A DNA stretch of 64,000 nt from Rhodopseudomonas boonkerdii (GTDB taxonomy: Bacteria > Pseudomonadota > Alphaproteobacteria > Rhizobiales > Xanthobacteraceae). How positions within the stretch are numbered: position 1 is the stretch's first letter; every line of letters begins with the position of its first letter. The stretch lies in NCBI RefSeq assembly GCF_021184025.1, contig NZ_CP036537.1, positions 1,798,001-1,862,000 on the forward strand, given 5' to 3'. Position numbers and translations under genes: made by a program. Positions 16,762 to 25,660 of this stretch are shown one piece after another. The notes beneath the pieces were generated by a model. The model searched no databases, had not been told where the DNA came from, and saw nothing but the letters and a program-made list of their open reading frames with translations.

Positions 16762-16834
16762 AAGCTGGCTTGCCTTGTTGTTCTTGCCGCGCGGCGACGC
16801 GGAGCAATGGAAAGATCGCGGGATGGGGGAACGG

Positions 16835-17077
16835 CTAGCGCCGGATCAGTGAGAGCACGACCAGGACGATGACGGCGCCCACGGTGGCATCGAGGATCGA
16901 GCCCAGCGTGCCGGTGGCCAGCGTGACATTCAGTTTTGGCAGCAGCCAGCCGGCGACCAGCGCGCCGATAATGCCGACCACGATATTGCCGAGCAGGCCG
17001 AAGCCGGCGCCGCGCACGATCAGTCCGGCGAGCCAGCCGGCAATGGCACCGATCACCAGTGCTGCGAGAATACTCAT
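16835..17077 (-). CDS. GlsB/YeaQ/YmgE-family stress-associated membrane protein
   Basis: An 80-residue protein with three hydrophobic glycine-rich segments: ALVIGAIAGWLAGLIV, FGLLGNIVVGIIGALVAGWL, and a C-terminal ILDATVGAVIVLVVLSLIRR. The pattern G-x-x-A-G-W-L-A-G and LGN-x-V-V-G-I-x-G is diagnostic for this family, formerly called transglycosylase-associated proteins. They sit in the inner membrane and are induced by stress, but have no known biochemical role. No EcfG-type promoter could be found upstream of this copy. It lies 73 bases before the MoxR gene on the same strand, so the two may be cotranscribed. Confidence 0.9.
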   Translation of the reverse strand: MSILAALVIGAIAGWLAGLIVRGAGFGLLGNIVVGIIGALVAGWLLPKLNVTLATGTLGSILDATVGAVIVLVVLSLIRR

Positions 17078-17205
17078 CCATTCATCCTTGGGCGCACCGG
17101 CGAATGCCGTGCATCGCTTGGAAGTTTAATTGAATTATCGGGCAGGTCCAGCCGGGCTGTCCGGGCCGGTGGGTGTAAATGCCACGACGCGGAACGTTGT
17201 GGCGG

Positions 17206-19173
17206 TCAACCCTGCTGCTCAAATTTCCGGCTGAAATCGTCCTGATCGAGCGCGCTCGATGCGACGACACAGTTGCGGCCGCGCCGTTTGGCCTCGTAGA
17301 GCGCAAGATCGGCTTCACCCAGCAACGCGTCCTCGCTGGTCGTCCGTGCATGGCGGCTCGCAACACCCACGCTGATGGAGAGATAGCCGCGTGCGGCGGC
17401 CTCGTTGGCGATATCCAGCGCGCGTACCCTAAACCTGACTGCCTCGGCGACGGTTACAGCATCCGCTTCCGCAGTACCGGGCAGGATGATGGCGAATTCC
17501 TCGCCGCCATAGCGTGCGGCGAGGGCGGACGTGTTGATGGTGGCGTCAGCCAGCACCGAAGCGACGCGCTTGAGGCAGCCGTCGCCAGCCTGGTGACCCA
17601 TGCTGTCATTATAGCTCTTGAAATGGTCGATATCGATCAACAGCACCGAAAGCCGGTCGTCCTGTGCGAAGGCGCGGCTGAGGAAGTTGTCGAGGGTGCG
17701 GCGATTGGCGAGCCCGGTGAGGCCGTCGGTGGTCGCGAGTTCGGCAAGCCGCTCGTTCAGCGCGGTGAGTTCGTCCTGCATGACCTTGCGCAGGGTCACG
17801 TCGCGCAGCACACCGACAATCGCGATCCGATCGTCGGAATCCTCCGCTCGTTCGGCGCGTTTGAAGTTGATCTCGACCCATGCAGTCGATCCATCGTCGC
17901 GATAGGTGCGGAAGACGATGCTCTGCATGGTGGACGAACCGGTCAGCTTGGCATTGGCCTCACGGACAGCAGGAATGTCGTCTGGATGCACGAGTTCGAA
18001 ACAGGACCGGCCGATCAGCGCAGCCGGATCGAGGCCGAGCACGAACTCGACCGAGTGCGACACATAGAGAAAATTGCCGTCCTGGTCGAGCAGGATCACC
18101 ACATCGGCAATGTTGTCGGCGAGCAGACGATAGCGCGACTCACGCTCGCGCAGCGCCTTCTCCATGTTGAGGCGGAAGCGGAACTGGGTCGACAGCAAGG
18201 CGGCGAGCAGGATCACGCTGCACAGAAGGACGGCAGCCACGGCGATGTCAGACCAGAGGTGCTCGCGCCAGTCAGCCAGTACCAGTTTCTCCGGAACGGC
18301 GACGGTGACGATGACGGGGTAGGACGCGCTTTGCTCATAGCCGATATACTTGGTGACGCCGTCGAACGGCGACGTGACCCGATAGTAGCCGCTGTGGGCT
18401 TCCTTCAGCTTGTTCTGGAACAGTTGCGTACCTGACAGGTCTTTCCCGACATCGAGCGATGGCCAATGGGCCAGCACGATGCCGTCATTACGCAGCAGGC
18501 TGATGCCGGCTTGCTCGCCGAGGTCGAAGCTCTTGAAAATATCGTTGAAATAATCGCTCGCGATGGCCGCGATCACAACGCCGTTGAATCTGCCCTCCTG
18601 GTCGTTCAGGCGTCGCGTTAGCAAGATCGTCGTCTGATCTGTGAGGTGCGACAGCAGCGGATCGTTGAGGCGCAGGCCGGGATCGTCATTCTCCCTGTGA
18701 AAGATGAAGGCGCTACGGTCGGAGTCGTTGTGCGGCGGCATCTTTGGCAGAGAAGAGTAACGCCATTCGCCGGCAGCATCGAGGACACCGAATCCGCGTA
18801 TTTGCGGCAGCGATTTGATGACATTGACGAGAAACTGGTTGAACCGGTCGGGACGTGGGTTCTGATATTTCAGCAGGTCGACCATGCCGGTCATCGCGAC
18901 GTCCGCGGCCTGAAACGTATGCGACGTTTGTTCCTGGAGCGAATGCGCGAGATTTCGGACGCTGACCTCGCTCTGCAGCAAAGCGCCGCGCCGCGCATCG
19001 ATCGTCTTCCACAGGATGAGGCCGAGTACGCAGGCGCTCATCGCCAGCACGAATACCGCAACGATCACACCGGGGGCCGATAGCCTGCTCGGGGAACGTG
19101 CTGTCGATGTGGTCGCTATAGCCATGCTTGCTGCATTCAAAGTCGGATCGTCAGCATGATCCGTTGCCTTCAT
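17206..19173 (-). CDS. Membrane-bound diguanylate cyclase with periplasmic sensor and PAS domain
   Basis: A 655-residue sensor. TM1 is near residues 34-53, followed by a periplasmic dCACHE-like region with alternating hydrophobic strands, TM2 (VAAVLLCSVILLAALL), a PAS domain opening RYRLLADNIADVVILLDQDG, and a GGDEF domain with intact RYGGEEF and DIDHFKSYND. It should make cyclic di-GMP from two GTP. The inhibitory I-site (RxxD five residues before GGEEF) is missing: the corresponding stretch is NTSA in TINTSALAA. Product feedback inhibition is therefore unlikely. ATG 19173 is chosen; 19125 is a fair alternative and both have weak ribosome binding sites. It is divergent from the VWA gene. Confidence 0.88.
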   Translation of the reverse strand: MKATDHADDPTLNAASMAIATTSTARSPSRLSAPGVIVAVFVLAMSACVLGLILWKTIDARRGALLQSEVSVRNLAHSLQEQTSHTFQAADVAMTGMVDLLKYQNPRPDRFNQFLVNVIKSLPQIRGFGVLDAAGEWRYSSLPKMPPHNDSDRSAFIFHRENDDPGLRLNDPLLSHLTDQTTILLTRRLNDQEGRFNGVVIAAIASDYFNDIFKSFDLGEQAGISLLRNDGIVLAHWPSLDVGKDLSGTQLFQNKLKEAHSGYYRVTSPFDGVTKYIGYEQSASYPVIVTVAVPEKLVLADWREHLWSDIAVAAVLLCSVILLAALLSTQFRFRLNMEKALRERESRYRLLADNIADVVILLDQDGNFLYVSHSVEFVLGLDPAALIGRSCFELVHPDDIPAVREANAKLTGSSTMQSIVFRTYRDDGSTAWVEINFKRAERAEDSDDRIAIVGVLRDVTLRKVMQDELTALNERLAELATTDGLTGLANRRTLDNFLSRAFAQDDRLSVLLIDIDHFKSYNDSMGHQAGDGCLKRVASVLADATINTSALAARYGGEEFAIILPGTAEADAVTVAEAVRFRVRALDIANEAAARGYLSISVGVASRHARTTSEDALLGEADLALYEAKRRGRNCVVASSALDQDDFSRKFEQQG

Positions 19174-19414
19174 GATAACTGCCGATCCGCAGTGTAGGCG
19201 TGACACTCTCTCATGGGTTTGCCGTCGCCGGAAGGGTTGAAGCAAATATCTGCCGCCGCAACGGCCATGTCACAATACCGTTCAGCGGAATTCGGCGTTG
19301 GCCTTGAACCGCCGCGAGACGTGGTGGCGCCATATGGCAGGGGATGTGACCTTCCGCGCAACTATCTACCGCCGTACCCTTGACGGACGCCGGGGCTCGG
19401 GCAATCTGTCGATT

Positions 19415-20596
19415 ATGTTCCTGCAATTTTTCACTTCGCTGCGCGATGCGCAGGTTCCCGTCACGCTGCGTGAATATCTCACGCTGATGGAAGCGCTCGA
19501 TGCCAATCTCGCCGATCAGTCGGTTGAGCACTTCTACTATCTCTCTCGTGCTGCGCTGGTGAAGGACGAGCGCAATCTCGACAAATTTGACCGGGTGTTC
19601 GGCTCGACCTTCAAGGGGCTCGAGAATCTGCTCGATGCCATGGAGAAGGCGGAAATCCCGGAAGAGTGGCTACGCAAGCTGGCCGAAAAATATCTCACCG
19701 ACGAAGAGAAAAAGCAGATCGAGGCCATGGGCTGGGACAAGCTCATGGAGACGCTGAAGAAGCGCCTGGAAGAGCAGAAAAAACGCCATCAGGGCGGGAA
19801 CAAGTGGATCGGCACGGCCGGTACCTCGCCCTTCGGTGCGCAGGGTTACAATCCCGAAGGCATCCGCATCGGGCAGGAGAAGAGCCGTAATCAGCGCGCC
19901 GTGAAGGTCTGGGACAAGCGCGAGTTCAAGGACCTCGACGGCAATGTCGAACTCGGCATTCGCAACATCAAGGTGGCGCTGCGCCGGCTCCGTAAATTCG
20001 CCCGCACCGGTGCGCCGGATGAACTCGATCTCGACACGACCATCCGCGAGACCGCCAATCACGGCTATCTCGATGTGCATATGCGCCCCGAGCGGCGCAA
20101 TGCGGTGAAGGTTCTGGTGTTCTTCGACATCGGCGGCTCGATGGACTCGCATATCGAGCAGGTCGAGGAATTGTTCTCCGCGGCCAAGAGCGAATTCAAG
20201 CACATGGAGTATTTCTACTTCCACAACTGTCTCTATGAAGGCGTGTGGAAGCAGAACAAGCGCCGCTTCACCGATCGTACGCCGACCTGGGACGTGCTGC
20301 ACAAATACGCTCACGACTACAAGGTCGTATTCGTCGGCGATGCATCGATGTCACCCTATGAGATTATGGTGCCGGGCGGCTCGGTCGAGCATGTTAATGA
20401 AGAGGCCGGTTCGGTCTGGCTGGAGCGCGTCACGCAGACCTATCCGAATACGATCTGGCTCAATCCGGTGGCGCAGCGGCACTGGGACTATTCGGAATCG
20501 ACGACGATCATCCGCCGTCTGTTTTCCGAACGCATGTATCCGCTGACCATCGAAGGCCTCGAAGCCGCGATGAAGGAATTGGTGAGGAAGGCATGA
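19415..20596 (+). CDS. CoxE-like VWA-domain protein (MoxR partner)
   Basis: A 393-residue cytoplasmic protein of the CoxE/YehP-like VWA family. The N-terminal half (FLQFFTSLRDAQVPVTLREY) is characteristic of CoxE proteins, followed by a charged coiled segment KRLEEQKKRHQGGNK. The C-terminal VWA domain has the metal-ion-dependent adhesion site DIGGSMDSH near residue 240. Such proteins act with a MoxR ATPase, found here at 15919. ATG 19415 is the first ATG that gives the family start; upstream residues in frame look non-coding. Its stop overlaps the rhodanese start by four bases (ATGA), so the two are translationally coupled. Confidence 0.9.
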   Translation: MFLQFFTSLRDAQVPVTLREYLTLMEALDANLADQSVEHFYYLSRAALVKDERNLDKFDRVFGSTFKGLENLLDAMEKAEIPEEWLRKLAEKYLTDEEKKQIEAMGWDKLMETLKKRLEEQKKRHQGGNKWIGTAGTSPFGAQGYNPEGIRIGQEKSRNQRAVKVWDKREFKDLDGNVELGIRNIKVALRRLRKFARTGAPDELDLDTTIRETANHGYLDVHMRPERRNAVKVLVFFDIGGSMDSHIEQVEELFSAAKSEFKHMEYFYFHNCLYEGVWKQNKRRFTDRTPTWDVLHKYAHDYKVVFVGDASMSPYEIMVPGGSVEHVNEEAGSVWLERVTQTYPNTIWLNPVAQRHWDYSESTTIIRRLFSERMYPLTIEGLEAAMKELVRKA

Positions 20597-21009
20597 CCCA
20601 GAAGATAACCCGTGGCTATAAAGCCCTGCTCGACGAGGCTAATGCGCAGATCGAGACGATGAGCGCCGACGACGTGATCAAGGCTGCGCAGAGCCCCGAT
20701 GTGGTCATCGTCGATATCCGTGACCCCCGCGAGATCGAGCGCGAAGGCAAAATCCCAGGCTCTTTCTCCTGCACGCGCGGTATGCTGGAATTCTGGATCG
20801 ATCCGGAAAGCCCTTATGGCAAGCCGATCTTCCAGGAAGACAAGAAGTTCATCTTCCATTGCGCATCGGGCTGGCGCTCGGCGCTTGCCGCCAAGACGGC
20901 GGCCGACATGGGGCTTAAGCCGGTCGCCCATCTCGGCGGCGGTTTCACCGCCTGGCGCAATGCCGGCGGCGCGGTGGAAAAGGTCGAATCGAAGGCGCCG
21001 AAAGGCTGA
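20593..21009 (+). CDS. Single-domain rhodanese-like protein
   Basis: A 138-residue rhodanese domain. It has VVIVDIRDPREIEREGKIPG, an active-site loop HCASGWRSALAA with the persulfide cysteine, and the C-terminal HLGGGFTAWRNAGG. It is cytoplasmic, with no signal peptide. It may carry sulfane sulfur or act as a sulfurtransferase. Its start codon lies inside the stop of the VWA gene, which links it to the MoxR/VWA pair. A sulfur-donating step in maturing a metal or molybdenum enzyme is an attractive but unproven idea. A second sulfurtransferase (SseA) follows 158 bases on. Confidence 0.88.
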   Translation: MTQKITRGYKALLDEANAQIETMSADDVIKAAQSPDVVIVDIRDPREIEREGKIPGSFSCTRGMLEFWIDPESPYGKPIFQEDKKFIFHCASGWRSALAAKTAADMGLKPVAHLGGGFTAWRNAGGAVEKVESKAPKG

Positions 21010-21037
21010 GCCGGTCGAAGCTCATCACGATCATTCG

Positions 21038-21148
21038 TCATGCCCGGCCAGCGCGAGGCAAGCTTCGCTAGACGTGCCGGGCATCCACGTCTTTACTGTC
21101 GCCTTATAGAATGACGTCGTAAATGGCCGGGACGGACCCGGCCATGAC
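21038..21148. repeat. Paired hairpins between rhodanese and sseA
   Basis: GTCATGCCCGGC near 21038 can pair with GTGCCGGGCATCCACG near 21074. A perfect 9-bp stem ATGGCCGGG-ACGGA-CCCGGCCAT follows at 21123-21145. The design resembles dispersed intergenic repeats of this group. The second hairpin could also be a weak terminator, though it lacks a T run. Confidence 0.5.
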
Positions 21149-21167
21149 GCCATGTTGAGAGGTACTC

Positions 21168-22022
21168 ATGACCGACACCGATCCGCTCGTCTCCACCGAA
21201 TGGCTCGCCGCGCATCTCGGCGACTCCAAGGTCAAGGTCGTCGACGCCTCCTTCAAAATGCCCGGCGTGCTGCCGCTGCCGATCGAGGATTATCTCGCCG
21301 CGCATATTCCCGGTGCGGTGTTCTTCGATGTCGATGCGGTGTCGGATCATTCGGTGGACCTGCCGCATATGTTTCCGAACGAGGAACAGTTCGCGCGGGA
21401 CATCGGCGCGCTCGGCATTTCGTCGGATGACACGGTGGTGCTTTATGACGCTGGAGGCTGGGTCGCCGCGCCGCGCGCATGGTGGATGTTTCTGTCTTTC
21501 GGCCACGCGAATGTCAGGATCCTCGATGGCGGGTTGAAGAAGTGGCGTGCCGAAGGTCGCTCGGTGGACGTCGGCCAAGTGAAGCCGGCGCCGGGAAGGT
21601 TCGCCGCAAAATTCGATCCGTCCTGTGTGCGCAGCAAGGCGCAACTCGTTGCCAATCTCGACAGCCGCACCGAGCAGACCATCGATGCACGCGCCGCCAA
21701 CCGCTTCGAGGGCAGCGTCGCTGAGCCGCGGCCAGGTCTGCGGTCAGGCCACATCCCCGGCAGCCGCAATCTGCCCTATAACGAGCTGTTCGATGCTGCG
21801 ACCGGCACCATGAAGCCGCTCGACGATTTGCGAAAGGCGTTCGACAAGGCCGGTCTTGATCTTCGAAGACCCGTCGTCACCACCTGCGGCTCCGGTGTCT
21901 CCGCCGCCGTGCTCACGCTGGCCCTGTATCGTCTGGGCGTGCGCGGCTCGGCGCTCTATGACGGCTCATGGTCGGAATGGGGGCTGCAGGATGGGCCACC
22001 GGTCGCAACCGGGCCTGCCTGA
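21168..22022 (+). CDS. sseA: 3-mercaptopyruvate sulfurtransferase (two-domain rhodanese)
   Basis: A 284-residue protein with two rhodanese domains. The first is inactive in the usual way, with an Asp at the cysteine position in VVLYDAGGWVAAPR. The second has the catalytic loop TTCGSGVSAAV, matching the CG[ST]GV signature of 3-mercaptopyruvate sulfurtransferases rather than the CRKGV of thiosulfate sulfurtransferases. SGHIPGSRNLPYNELFD is another landmark. It transfers sulfur from 3-mercaptopyruvate to thiols or cyanide. ATG 21168 follows GAGAGGT. The 158-base gap with hairpins argues for a promoter separate from the rhodanese gene upstream. Confidence 0.9.
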   Translation: MTDTDPLVSTEWLAAHLGDSKVKVVDASFKMPGVLPLPIEDYLAAHIPGAVFFDVDAVSDHSVDLPHMFPNEEQFARDIGALGISSDDTVVLYDAGGWVAAPRAWWMFLSFGHANVRILDGGLKKWRAEGRSVDVGQVKPAPGRFAAKFDPSCVRSKAQLVANLDSRTEQTIDARAANRFEGSVAEPRPGLRSGHIPGSRNLPYNELFDAATGTMKPLDDLRKAFDKAGLDLRRPVVTTCGSGVSAAVLTLALYRLGVRGSALYDGSWSEWGLQDGPPVATGPA

Positions 22023-22033
22023 TCCGCATCGGC

Positions 22034-22807
22034 TCAGCGGAGCTGCGACAATCCGAATGGATCCTGTTGCTGCGCGACCGGCGCCACTGCCGGCATGGCG
22101 CGCGCAGCCACACGTCGTTTTCTGACGGCCGGCTTTTTCATCACTTTCTTCACGGGCTTCGCCTTGGGCGGTTCCGCGGTCGGGCGCGAACTGGGGAGCG
22201 GCACCGGTTCGGTGTGGATTGTCGGCCCACCGAGCACGGCCACCTTGCTCGACGACAGCTGGGCATCTTCGGCGGTGAGCGTCGCGGTCGGCAATTCCAT
22301 GATCGTCGCCGTCGGCAACGAGATGCTCGCGGTGGTTTCGGGAACCGGCGCGGTCTGAAGGGGGGCAGGGGCAGGTTCCGACGTCTGGGCCGGTGCGGCT
22401 GCCACGACCATGGCGGGCTCGCTCGGCGTCGCGGGAGAAGCTTCGATGGAAACAGGCTTCTCGGCCTCCAACGCAGGCGCAATGATGGCTGTTGCGATCG
22501 GTTCGGGAGCGGAGTCGGTCTTGGCCTCGGTTGTCGCGGCCGATGGCGTCGATTCGCCGCTCTGTATGGCCGGCGACAGCGTCGGGTCAGAGACCTCGGT
22601 GACGCGCGGTTCGAGCCGCAACATCGCCAGCGAAGGCGGCGGATCCGGCTGCCGGCCGAAATCGGGAACCGGCGGCGGTCGGTGGTTCGGAAGACTGGCG
22701 AATTCCTCGTGGGCACTGCGCAGCAGCGCAGCGGCGCCCATGCCGAAAATGACCAGGGAAACCGCAAGGACGACGGCGGCGCACAGGAAACGAATGCCGG
22801 GAAGCAT
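22034..22807 (-). CDS. Membrane-anchored Pro/Ala-rich hypothetical protein
   Basis: A 257-residue protein with one N-terminal transmembrane helix (FLCAAVVLAVSLVIFGMGAA, residues about 7-27). A long disordered Pro/Ala/Thr/Glu-rich segment follows, ending in a basic patch (KPVKKVMKKPAVRKRRVAA) and a short C-terminal QQDPFGLSQLR. No catalytic domain is visible. Such proteins may be periplasmic tethers or envelope spacers. ATG 22807 starts right before the membrane helix and is preferred over longer options upstream. It converges with sseA, 11 bases away. I do not recognise a named family. Confidence 0.65.
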   Translation of the reverse strand: MLPGIRFLCAAVVLAVSLVIFGMGAAALLRSAHEEFASLPNHRPPPVPDFGRQPDPPPSLAMLRLEPRVTEVSDPTLSPAIQSGESTPSAATTEAKTDSAPEPIATAIIAPALEAEKPVSIEASPATPSEPAMVVAAAPAQTSEPAPAPLQTAPVPETTASISLPTATIMELPTATLTAEDAQLSSSKVAVLGGPTIHTEPVPLPSSRPTAEPPKAKPVKKVMKKPAVRKRRVAARAMPAVAPVAQQQDPFGLSQLR

Positions 22808-23144
22808 GACTGCTGTTCCGCCTTCGACCGATACAAAGGCTTTCGAACCAGGGGAACGCGGTGAAGCACACAGGGGACGGCTGTTTCGCCAGCGCGAATC
22901 AGTCCCACGAAGAATACCGCAGCGTCCCGCAAACCGTTTGTTAAAAGATGCGGGGCACAAACGACGCATGGGTTGCTGTGGTGTGAAGAGCCATCGGCGT
23001 GCGGCATGTTGGCCACGCCCACCGGCAATCGTGCGAATGTGAAGGAAATGCGGGGCTTTTTCCCGGATTTGTCTTGAATGCGCCGTGATCCTGCGCGATC
23101 TGACCTTTCAACCCCGATTTCTGCTCGAAGCTTTGACAAGGGCA

Positions 23145-24308
23145 ATGATGATCAAGCGTTTTCTAACGACGTTCGCGACTCTGGCTCTCAGCAGCGCCGC
23201 CGGGCACTCGCTCGCGGTTGCGCAGGGCTACCCGCAAGCATCGCCCAGCGGCTACTCCATTCCGGCAGAGCCCGGCTATCCGCCCGGCGGCTATCCCGCC
23301 AGCCCGCGCGGCAGCGCCATGGACGCAATGCCTGATTTCGATTCGCTGGACGAGGACGAGGCTCCGTCGCGTAACGGCCGCCCTCAGGCGGGACTTTCCA
23401 GCCCCGGTATCGCCAACCAGGGGCCGGTGATGTCTCCGGACGATCCGCGCTATGGCCGCCCGATGCAGCAGCCGCAAACCTATTCCTATCGCGGCCCGGC
23501 CGAATCCTATCGTGGCCCGGCTGAGGCCGGTCCGCGCCCGCCGGAAGGCGTTGGCGCGCAGGCCTATGGCGCCCCGGCTTACGGCGGACAGCCGCCGGCC
23601 CCGGTCACCGGCTCGGTGCAGCCGGGTGATCCCGCCATGGGCGCCAATGGTCGCTCGGTGATGGTTGCGTCGCTGCCGCCGGAAGAACAACCCGATGCCG
23701 GTCCCGTCCAGTTGCCGCCGAATCTGCGCCGCCAGGAAGTGAACTTCGTCACCAAGGAGCCGCCCGGAACGATCATCGTCGATACGCCGAACTATCACCT
23801 GTATTACGTGCTCGGGAACAACCGCGCGATGCGCTACGGTGTGCGCGTCGGCCGCGACGGTTTCACCTGGAACGGCGTGCAGAAGATCACCCGAAAGGCC
23901 GAATGGCCCGATTGGCATCCGCCGGCGGAAATGATCGAGCGCCAGCCCTACCTGCCGCGCTTCATGGCGGGCGGCGAGGGCAACCCGATGGGGGCCCGCG
24001 CCATGTATCTCGGCTCGACCGTTTACCGCATCCACGGCACCAATCAGCCATCGACCATCGGCAAGTCGGTCTCGTCCGGCTGCATCGGCATGCTGAATGA
24101 AGACGTGTCGGACCTGTTCGAGCGCGCCAAGGTCGGCACCCGCGTGGTGGTGTGGCCGGGTAAGCCGCCGGCGACCACCGCGGCGGCGGGGCCGGTTCCG
24201 GGCCCAAGTGCCAGTGCCGCCCCGATGCCGGCCGCCAATATCGCGCCGCTGCCGGGCACGCAGCCCTCCGCGGTGCAGCCGCTGCCGGCGCCGGTGACGG
24301 TTCGCTGA
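23145..24308 (+). CDS. L,D-transpeptidase (YkuD domain), exported
   Basis: A 387-residue periplasmic enzyme. It has a signal peptide (MMIKRFLTTFATLALSSAAG, cleavage near AVAQ), then about 180 residues rich in Pro, Gly, Tyr and Gln with short repeats such as SYRGPAESYRGPAE. The C-terminal YkuD domain opens PPGTIIVDTPNYHLYYVLG and has the catalytic HGTN...SSGCIGM motif (Cys near residue 317). A further Pro/Ala tail follows. It forms 3-3 cross-links in peptidoglycan or attaches proteins to it. Start codons at 23145 and 23148 are adjacent and either may be used, with ACAAGGG upstream. The 337 bases between this gene and its divergent neighbour hold no feature I can identify. Confidence 0.88.
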   Translation: MMIKRFLTTFATLALSSAAGHSLAVAQGYPQASPSGYSIPAEPGYPPGGYPASPRGSAMDAMPDFDSLDEDEAPSRNGRPQAGLSSPGIANQGPVMSPDDPRYGRPMQQPQTYSYRGPAESYRGPAEAGPRPPEGVGAQAYGAPAYGGQPPAPVTGSVQPGDPAMGANGRSVMVASLPPEEQPDAGPVQLPPNLRRQEVNFVTKEPPGTIIVDTPNYHLYYVLGNNRAMRYGVRVGRDGFTWNGVQKITRKAEWPDWHPPAEMIERQPYLPRFMAGGEGNPMGARAMYLGSTVYRIHGTNQPSTIGKSVSSGCIGMLNEDVSDLFERAKVGTRVVVWPGKPPATTAAAGPVPGPSASAAPMPAANIAPLPGTQPSAVQPLPAPVTVR

Positions 24309-24325
24309 TTTCGAGCGGCTGACGT

Positions 24326-24373
24326 CCAAACAGAACGGGCGCGGTGTGAAAGCACCGCGCCCGTTCTGTTTGG
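24326..24373. terminator. Strong bidirectional hairpin terminator
   Basis: A perfect 21-bp stem, reading CCAAACAGAACGGGCGCGG on the left, with loop TGAAAG, lies between the converging L,D-transpeptidase and dehydrogenase genes. The stem ends in T-rich (plus strand) and A-rich sequence, so it should stop transcription from both sides. Confidence 0.85.
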
Positions 24374-24388
24374 GAAGGTGATCGCCGG

Positions 24389-25348
24389 TTAGTTCAACGG
24401 GCGCACCGGCTCGCCTTTCAGGAAAGCGCCGATAGCCTCGATCATCTCGGCGTAAATGCGCTTGTAGTTCTCCGCGGTGACATAGCCGAGATGCGGCGTG
24501 ATCACGACATTGTCGAGCTTGCGCAGCGGGCTGTCGATGGGGAGCGGCTCGTGCGCGTAGGTGTCAATGCCGGCGCCTGCGATCTTCCCGGCCTGCAGGG
24601 CTTCGAGCAGCGCGTCTTCGTCCACGATAGGTCCGCGCGCCGTGTTAATCAGATACGCGGTCGGCTTCATGCGTACGAGGTCCTCGCGCGATACCAGCCC
24701 GCGCGAGCGATCGCTGAGGACGACATGAATGGTGATGACGTCCGATTGCGAGAACAAGTCTTGCTTCGTCGCATAGGTCACGCCGGCCTCGGCGCAGGCC
24801 TCCGGCGTCAGATTTGTGCTCCAGGCCAGCACCTTCATGCCGAGCGCCTGCGCGATTCTGGCGACTTTGGTGCCGAGCTTGCCGAGTCCGATGATGCCGA
24901 GCGTCTTGCCTTCGACATCCTCGCCGAGTGTGACTTGCCACGGCTCGCCAGCCTTCATGCGCGCATGTTCGAAGCCGATTTTCCGCGTCAGTTCCAGCAT
25001 TAGACCGATGGTGAGACCTGCAGTCGGATTCCCCACCATGGCGGTACCGCAGACCGTGACACCATGCGCCTTGGCAGCGGCGAGATCGATCGCGGCATTG
25101 CGCATGCCCGATGTGATGAGCAGCTTCAGTTTCGGGAGCGCGTCGAACAGCGTGCGAGGGAACGGCGTGCGCTCGCGCATCGCACAGACGATCTCGAAAT
25201 CCTTCAGCGCGGCTGCGGCCTCGTCGCCCGAGGCGAACGGCGTGTCGAACACCGTGATATCGATGCGGTCGCCGAGCTTGGACCAGTCGGCCAGTTTCAG
25301 GGCCACATTCTGATAGTCGTCAAGGATTGCACAGCGCAGCGGGGTCAT
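24389..25348 (-). CDS. D-2-hydroxyacid dehydrogenase family protein (NAD-dependent)
   Basis: A 319-residue enzyme of the phosphoglycerate-dehydrogenase superfamily. The NAD-binding motif is GIIGLGKLGTKVA (residues about 148-160). The catalytic Arg is in NTARGPIVDE, the Glu in YAHEPLP and the His in ITPHLGYV, all in the expected order. The length and C-terminal YKRIYAEMIEAIGAFLKG match a subgroup often labelled only as D-2-hydroxyacid dehydrogenase. It is not SerA, because the ACT domain is lacking. It would interconvert a 2-oxo acid and a D-2-hydroxy acid in the cytoplasm. It stands alone; the substrate is unknown. Confidence 0.9.
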   Translation of the reverse strand: MTPLRCAILDDYQNVALKLADWSKLGDRIDITVFDTPFASGDEAAAALKDFEIVCAMRERTPFPRTLFDALPKLKLLITSGMRNAAIDLAAAKAHGVTVCGTAMVGNPTAGLTIGLMLELTRKIGFEHARMKAGEPWQVTLGEDVEGKTLGIIGLGKLGTKVARIAQALGMKVLAWSTNLTPEACAEAGVTYATKQDLFSQSDVITIHVVLSDRSRGLVSREDLVRMKPTAYLINTARGPIVDEDALLEALQAGKIAGAGIDTYAHEPLPIDSPLRKLDNVVITPHLGYVTAENYKRIYAEMIEAIGAFLKGEPVRPLN

Positions 25349-25462
25349 GAAGTCGGTCCATCCGGTCAGGTGACGACGAGCAGAGGTCGTCAGGGGATGG
25401 AGACATTGCGCGACACGCGAGAGTACGCAAGCGCCGCAGCCCGCAATTCGGGGGCGATCAGC

Positions 25463-25660
25463 TCAATGTGAGGGCGGCGACTTTTCCTTGGCGCGGCAGG
25501 CGGGGCCGGGACCGCGCATATAATGCTGTTCCGGATGGTAGGGATTGAAGGCCGCGACGAAGAACGTCTGCCAGAACTGCCGGATTTCCTTCAGCAGTCC
25601 GGCAGACGCGATTTTGGCGTCGGCGCGGGCGGCTGAAGGGACTGATGCAATATTCGCCAT
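25463..25660 (-). CDS. Small hypothetical protein (65 aa)
   Basis: ATG 25660 has GGAGC about 7 bases upstream, and the product opens MANIASVPSAARADAKIASA. A central amphipathic/aromatic stretch LKEIRQFWQTFFVAAFNPYH follows, then a charged tail. A small protein with this FWQTFFVAAFNPYHPEQHYM pattern is plausible as a conserved peptide of the group, but I cannot name it. There is no signal peptide. The aromatic segment might lie at the membrane surface. The gene is divergent from ettA; the 248 bases between them show no clear signal. Confidence 0.5.
   Translation of the reverse strand: MANIASVPSAARADAKIASAGLLKEIRQFWQTFFVAAFNPYHPEQHYMRGPGPACRAKEKSPPSH

Noticed and set aside
17179..18435. 418-codon plus-strand frame opposite the diguanylate cyclase
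   Set aside because: Shadow of the GGDEF/PAS gene, with no ribosome binding site.
22855..22885. GGAAC upstream of the L,D-transpeptidase as an EcfG promoter
   Set aside because: No CGTT at 16 or 17 bases and the distance to the start codon is too great.
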